Made by a program: the position numbers and the translations under genes
Assembly (NCBI GenBank): GCA_046545575.1
Contig: JBKGZM010000001.1
Span: 16,657 to 80,656 of the forward strand
Reading direction: 5' to 3'
Source of the DNA: JAGXOF01 sp046545575
GTDB lineage: Bacteria; Chloroflexota; Dehalococcoidia; SZUA-161; SpSt-899
DNA length: 64,000 nucleotides
Shown: in pieces, positions 60,361 through 64,000 of the stretch
How positions within the stretch are numbered: the stretch's first letter is position 1
Layout: every line of letters starts with the position of its first letter
The notes under the pieces: model-generated
Database searches by the model: none
Told to the model about the DNA's origin: nothing
Seen by the model: only the letters and a program-made list of their open reading frames with translations

Positions 60361-60539
60361 TTTCGACCGAAGGGAGAAATCTTGAGGATTTGACATCTGT
60401 AGGGGAGGTTTCCATACCTGCCATTCCTAACCATTATCGCGGTTTGAAAACCGCTCCTACAATCGGGTAGGGGAGACTTTAGTCCCCCGCAGCCTGAGAG
60501 AGTATGAAGATTTCTCGCCCGCCAAGGGCGGACTCGAAA
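60361..60539. repeat. TTTCGA-bounded element, copy 2, carrying an insertion
   Basis: Ends match copy 1 (TTTCGACCGAAGGG at the start, GGCGGACTCGAAA at the end) and GAGAAATCTT/AAGATTTCTC face each other, but the interior is about 100 nt longer. The extra DNA holds GCGGTTT-GAA-AACCGC and GGGGAGACTTTAGTCCCC, so another repeat seems nested inside. Confidence 0.75.
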
Positions 60540-60564
60540 TGCCATGTTGGGGACTCTCATTCAG

Positions 60565-60622
60565 CCCAAAGGGTAGAGGCGAATAAATTCGCCTCAGAGG
60601 GGAGGCTTTAGCCTCCCCTACC
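60565..60622 (-). repeat. composite palindromic element, inverted copy
   Basis: CCCAAAGGGTAG, then GAGGCGAAT-AA-ATTCGCCTC (60576-60595), then GGGGAGGCT-TT-AGCCTCCCC (60599-60618), CTACCC. It is the reverse complement order of the copy at 35728-35795, down to the flanks. Confidence 0.8.
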
Positions 60623-60686
60623 CATCCTCTCAACTCGGAGATTGCTTCGGTGCCTGCGGCACCTCGCAATGACGTTTATGGTCGTC

Positions 60687-60708
60687 ATTCCGGACCCCGA
60701 TCCGGAAT
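60687..60708. repeat. ATTCCG hairpin repeat
   Basis: ATTCCGGA-N6-TCCGGAAT within GTCATTCC...GGAATCTAG; related to 52680 and 62309. Bases 60623-60749 otherwise show no gene. Confidence 0.7.
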
Positions 60709-60749
60709 CTAGAAACCACCGGGTATCAGGCGAGCGCTCTGCATTGGTG

Positions 60750-61067
60750 TCAGACCTTCAGGTCAAGGGGAAAAGCAATCGCCCTGGCAACAGCGCTCAT
60801 CTTCTGAGGGGGAAGGGTGGTAATTCGCTCCACCAGTCTGGCTTTGGGGATCGTAAGGATATCGTCCAGGTTCACGACACACTCCTCAGGCATCCCGTCT
60901 TCTATACCGAGCGGAACTTCAACTGGGATGGAACGAACGGTACGGGTAACTATACCAACGGTGACCGAGGTCCTCACCCTGTATGCTGCATCCCTCGACA
61001 GCAAGAGAACTGGCCGCCTGCCGCTGGGAGGCGGTAGTTCAGCCCACCATACCCCGCCACGCCGCAT
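60750..61067 (-). CDS. MazF/PemK-family endoribonuclease toxin
   Basis: 105 aa. RRGGVWWAELPPPSGRRPVLLLSRD is the N-terminal PemK/MazF motif (read as RRGGVWWAEL and GRRPVLLLSRD), VTVGIVTRTVRSIPVEVPL and CVVNLDDILTIPKA complete the fold. Cleaves mRNA when freed from its antitoxin. Starts directly after the antitoxin stop (TAAATG). Confidence 0.92.
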   Translation of the reverse strand: MRRGGVWWAELPPPSGRRPVLLLSRDAAYRVRTSVTVGIVTRTVRSIPVEVPLGIEDGMPEECVVNLDDILTIPKARLVERITTLPPQKMSAVARAIAFPLDLKV

Positions 61068-61319
61068 TTACCATGACTCCCCGGACAGAACTTCATCAGC
61101 CAGAGCTATTTGGACCTCGCCGACCTCTGGCTTCTCAGGGAGCCTCTCGTATCCCTGCTGATATAGCCGGTCCAGCTCCTCGGATTCCAGTTGCTCAAGG
61201 TAGCGCTGACAGGCTTGCCGAATAAGCTCGGATCTGGCTTTGCTTTGTTTCTTGGACAATCGGTCCAGAGCATTGAGCAATTCCTCATCAACCGGGATTT
61301 GTATTACCTTCTTTGCCAT
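61068..61319 (-). CDS. ribbon-helix-helix antitoxin
   Basis: 83 aa from ATG 61319 behind GGAGGG. N-terminal VIQIPVDEELLNALDRLSKKQSKARSELIRQACQRYL is a MetJ/Arc-type ribbon-helix-helix (strand VIQIPVDEE, helices as LLNALDRL and RSELIRQACQRYL). The C-terminal tail VGEVQIALADEVL would wrap the MazF dimer. Antitoxin and autorepressor of the pair. Confidence 0.88.
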   Translation of the reverse strand: MAKKVIQIPVDEELLNALDRLSKKQSKARSELIRQACQRYLEQLESEELDRLYQQGYERLPEKPEVGEVQIALADEVLSGESW

Positions 61320-61399
61320 TGACTCCCTCCACACTTAATTCCACAATGATTATAGGTGTTAAGTTGTGTAAACGAAAACCCAGGTCAGGCTTGACCTAG

Positions 61400-61918
61400 T
61401 TAATAATCACCCCTGCTCCTCTCAGTGTTGGCCTGCCTAAGCCTCTGAAAGAGCTGCTGAAACGAGTCCGAATAGATATCCTCAGTGGTCATGATCACCG
61501 CATTCTCGTCGGTATCCCGGTAATAGCGAGGACGCTTGCCCACCTCTGAAAACCCGTACTTGGCATACAAATACCAGGCGGGCGAGTTCGCTTCACGAAC
61601 CTCCAGGGTGAGAAAGCGTGCCTTGTGTTGGTAGGCCAGCTCAATCACCGATATAAGCAGCGATTCTCCTATCCCCTTCCGGCGTTGGGCCTTATCCACA
61701 GCGATGGTGGTGATATGGATCTCACCCACCACAAGCCAGACCCCGATATACCCCAGAACCCAATTCCCTTCACAGGCCACAAGGTACCGTGAGATTTTAT
61801 TTCTTGTGACCTCATGGCGAAAGTAGTCAGCGGACCAGGGGGATGGAAAAGAGTCCCTTTCGATACTCACGACCTGAGGAAGGTCTCTCAGGCTCATCGG
61901 ACGGATAGTATACCCCAT
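61400..61918 (-). CDS. rimI: ribosomal protein S18 alanine N-acetyltransferase, RimI
   Basis: 172 aa GNAT enzyme. IRPMSLRDLPQVVSIERDSFPSPWS is the RimI entry motif (split IRPMSLRDLPQV and ERDSFPSPW), AVDKAQRRKGIGESLL is the acetyl-CoA loop, LEVREANSPAWYLYAKYGF and GKRPRYYRDTDENAVIM close the fold. Acetylates the N-terminus of S18 or related targets. ATG 61918. Its C-terminal tail is longer than in E. coli. Confidence 0.92.
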   Translation of the reverse strand: MGYTIRPMSLRDLPQVVSIERDSFPSPWSADYFRHEVTRNKISRYLVACEGNWVLGYIGVWLVVGEIHITTIAVDKAQRRKGIGESLLISVIELAYQHKARFLTLEVREANSPAWYLYAKYGFSEVGKRPRYYRDTDENAVIMTTEDIYSDSFQQLFQRLRQANTERSRGDY

Positions 61919-62340
61919 TAATCAGTCTCTCAACGCCTCGCTCCGCCAGAGGCGGAACAAAATGTTATCGATATAGGACATTGCCTCCATTATTTACCCG
62001 TCCTTTGCTCTTGTCAAGTAGTGCGCATCAGATACGAAATGACGGCTAGGGGCAGGTTGGCCGACGTCGGCCAACCTGCCCCTGTGTTTGTAATCTGCGG
62101 CAGACTTGGATCTGCGTCACGCACCCTGAAGGGTGCGGCTACACTCTAACAGAGAGAGGCGGGGAGTAGATCCCCGCCCTGCGCTTGCTGGCGGATGACA
62201 TGATGAGGAGTGTAGCCACAGGCTTTAGCCTGCGCTTGCCGCCCTGCCAGGAGCCAGCACGTACACCCTGCTTGCGGCGGACTCGAAATGACATTACCTT
62301 ATCCCGTCATTCCGCACTCCGATGCGGAATCCAGAGGCCT
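61919..62340. repeat. repeat-rich gap with palindrome copy 3
   Basis: Holds the 36-nt palindrome 62048-62083 (half-arm GGGGCAGGTTGGCCGAC), GCACCC-TGAA-GGGTGC at 62121-62136, CAGGCTTTAGCCTG at 62219-62232, GCGGCGGACTCGAAA (tail of the TTTCGA element) near 62273-62287, and ATTCCGCA-N6-TGCGGAAT at 62309-62330. No gene. 62341-62488 adds the near-palindrome TTCTGAATTAAATTCAGAA and nothing more. Confidence 0.85.
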
Positions 62341-62488
62341 CAACACAGAAATTGCTCCATCCGACTTTGGTCCGCCGAGGGCAGGAGATTCTGAATTAAA
62401 TTCAGAACGGCATAATCTGGTGTGTGCAGCTATCACTCCTGGTGGAGCAATCTTCGGCATCTGACTTTTAGTTACCCGCCTGTCTGCC

Positions 62489-63952
62489 TCAGGCAGAGGC
62501 GCTTTGTACCTTCCTGCGTTTCCTCAACCACAGGTAGATTCCCAGTCCCAGAAGACCCATGCCTGCCAGAACAATGGTGGGCAGTTCAGAGACCGGGTAT
62601 GCCGGGGTTGGGGTGCTCTCCGTGTGCGAGGCGGAGATGAAGCTCCAGCTCGCCCCACGCATGACGTTGCGGTCGCTCCCGGTGTTGTTGTCTATCTCAA
62701 GGGCCAGGTACTTGCCCGAAGGCACATCGAATGACTGGGTATCGCTGATGGTGCCATAGAAAACCCTGGTATTTTCGCTTGCATCCAAGGAAACACTTGG
62801 ATTGCCACTGTGCTCGGCGGTTGTGAAGTTGTTGCCGTCCAAATCCGCATAGCCCACGGTCAAGGTGATATTGGTTTCTGGATCGAATGCCTCGTCGAAG
62901 GCGATTTGATAGGTCCAGCATGTACCGTTACTAGTTGAGCTTTCGGGGAAAGTGAGGTCGGAGGGAGCATGGTAGTCAGCCACCCAGACCACGGAATCAT
63001 TGTTTCGAACAGTGTACGTTCCGGGGGTGGTGCTCATATCGTCCTTGTACATTGTGGGATTGCCCAGCCACCAGGTCATGAGGGTGTAGTCGCACCTTGT
63101 TGCCATCAGCGGGAAATTATCGGTCATGTAGCCGTTCTCGTCGCTGTAGGACGCGTCCCCTATGCCGTCGCCGTCGTCGTCCGAGCCCCCGTAATCGCTG
63201 TAGTAGTTGCCCAGGTAGTTCTTGTAGGCGCTCCCATTGTAGCGGTATGAGAGCTTGACGGGCGAGTTCCAGGTGTTGTCAGTCCCGGAAACCGCCACAG
63301 CATTACCATTGCTGTTATCAGACATGCTATTGAGATAGAAGATGTTATCATCCACTCCAGAGTGATACAAGTGTATACCCTCGTCATTATTGTTACAGGT
63401 ATTACCCGACACGATGTTGCTGGTTGAGTACTGGGCCAGCATAATGCCGGCCTCTCCATTCCCGTTGCAGGTATTGGCAGATATCGCGTTCGAGGAGGCG
63501 GAATACAGTAAAACGCCATGCTGGGTCTCGCTATTGTTGCAGACATTGTCCGAAATGGTGTTGTATAAACAATTAAGGCCTATGTAAATGTTGTAGTTCC
63601 TATTGTAGCTGCACGTATTACCCGAAATGGTGTTGGATTCCGTGTAATGCGAGGAGCCACCGTCGAGGAGAATGCCGTGCCAGTTCCCATGGCTCTCATC
63701 CCAGCCGCAGCGGTTGTTCCGGATGGTGCAATTGTCAGTGCCCTCGGCAAGGCGTATACCAGCCTTACTATCTGTGGCACCGTAGATGTCCAGTCCTCTT
63801 ATGGTCACGTTGCTGGCGGTTACGTCAAAGACATGGTAGCTCGCGCTACTTGCCTTAACCTGGGGATTGGCGCCCGTATCATCGTATCTCTCGATGGTGA
63901 GTGCCAGTCTCTTCCAATACAAAATGAGCCTGGAGAGGGCATCGGTTTCCAA
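62489..63952 (-). CDS. NosD-like beta-helix surface protein, N-terminus damaged
   Basis: 487 aa in frame from TTG 63950-63952. Parallel beta-helix repeats (ISGNTC, NTISDN, NAISANTC, NIVSGNTC at about 23-residue spacing) resemble the NosD/PbH1 family. A later domain carries aromatic and Asp-rich sections. The C-terminus has a sorting-like motif PVSELPTIVLAGMGLLGLGIYLW (PVSELPT plus a hydrophobic helix) then RKRRK. No signal peptide can be found: the frame is closed by a stop at 63998-64000 and an imperfect direct repeat lies at 63911-63967. Either truncated or frameshifted at the right edge. Protein would be envelope-anchored. Confidence 0.75.
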   Translation of the reverse strand: METDALSRLILYWKRLALTIERYDDTGANPQVKASSASYHVFDVTASNVTIRGLDIYGATDSKAGIRLAEGTDNCTIRNNRCGWDESHGNWHGILLDGGSSHYTESNTISGNTCSYNRNYNIYIGLNCLYNTISDNVCNNSETQHGVLLYSASSNAISANTCNGNGEAGIMLAQYSTSNIVSGNTCNNNDEGIHLYHSGVDDNIFYLNSMSDNSNGNAVAVSGTDNTWNSPVKLSYRYNGSAYKNYLGNYYSDYGGSDDDGDGIGDASYSDENGYMTDNFPLMATRCDYTLMTWWLGNPTMYKDDMSTTPGTYTVRNNDSVVWVADYHAPSDLTFPESSTSNGTCWTYQIAFDEAFDPETNITLTVGYADLDGNNFTTAEHSGNPSVSLDASENTRVFYGTISDTQSFDVPSGKYLALEIDNNTGSDRNVMRGASWSFISASHTESTPTPAYPVSELPTIVLAGMGLLGLGIYLWLRKRRKVQSASA

Positions 63953-64000
63953 CGGAAAATGAGCCTGAAAGAGTGAGGTTTCTCGTTTATGATTGAATCA

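Noticed and set aside
62281..62480. CRISPR array or tandem repeats near 62 kb
   Set aside because: Repeats are different palindromes with irregular spacing, no constant direct repeat and no cas genes.

Overview
The window is a bacterial chromosome segment from a strict anaerobe whose energy metabolism runs on flavin-based electron bifurcation. It encodes heterodisulfide-reductase-like HdrCBA, a MvhADG-type [NiFe] hydrogenase, a NuoEFG-like diaphorase, NfnAB, a MetV-type protein and a molybdopterin oxidoreductase. Nothing seen requires oxygen. The enzyme repertoire, many dispersed palindromic repeats and housekeeping pairs such as alaS-ruvX suggest an uncultured Chloroflexota lineage (Dehalococcoidia-like). 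That placement is inference; no rRNA or tRNA gene was found to anchor it.

Layout. 1-2.3 kb (minus): acyl-CoA ligase running off the left edge and a LivG-type ABC ATPase. 2.6-7.9 kb (plus): CBS protein, alaS, ruvX, MscS channel. 8.1-17.7 kb: a possible 31-aa gene, then hdrC-hdrB-hdrA followed almost without gaps by a short sigma-54 gene, a histidine kinase carrying an [FeFe]-hydrogenase-like domain and an NtrC-type activator. 17.9-22.2 kb: a good -24/-12 promoter, a response regulator with duplicated Cys motifs, and a NuoE/NuoF/NuoG-like diaphorase. 22.4-30.2 kb: ArsR regulator, mvhD-mvhG-mvhA, then a GltD-like flavoprotein, two small zinc-ribbon proteins, a ferredoxin/MvhD fusion and MetV. 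30.3-38.3 kb: Rrf2 regulator, NifU, a YHS-domain permease, SufC/SufB-like pair, hydrogenase protease, hypA, hypB, hypF. 38.3-46.3 kb: acetyltransferase, Mo enzyme with FeS subunit, fmt, and (minus) ferredoxin/MvhD fusion-nfnA-nfnB. 46.8-54 kb: toxin-antitoxin pair, alcohol dehydrogenase, secreted cyclotransferase, TPR protein, (minus) hypC-hypD-hypE, membrane protein. 54-64 kb: dodecin, ABM protein, FmdE-like lipoprotein, relA, uvrC, MazF system, rimI and a damaged NosD-like surface protein.

How it fits together. Hydrogen oxidised by MvhAG could pass through MvhD to HdrA, which would split electrons between ferredoxin and an HdrBC acceptor. NAD(P)H could enter through the diaphorase, NfnAB or the GltD-like modules. 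HypA-F plus the endopeptidase mature the [NiFe] enzyme. The sensor kinase, activator, sigma-54 and -24/-12 promoter look like a dedicated circuit that reads hydrogen or redox state and is encoded in the Hdr operon itself.

Intergenic DNA is rich in palindromic repeats belonging to several families. Three 34-36 nt perfect palindromes share a core while their arms vary with compensation. Two copies of a composite element lie in inverted orientation 25 kb apart. A palindromic insertion sits in frame inside hypF. No CRISPR array, IS transposase or prophage was seen.
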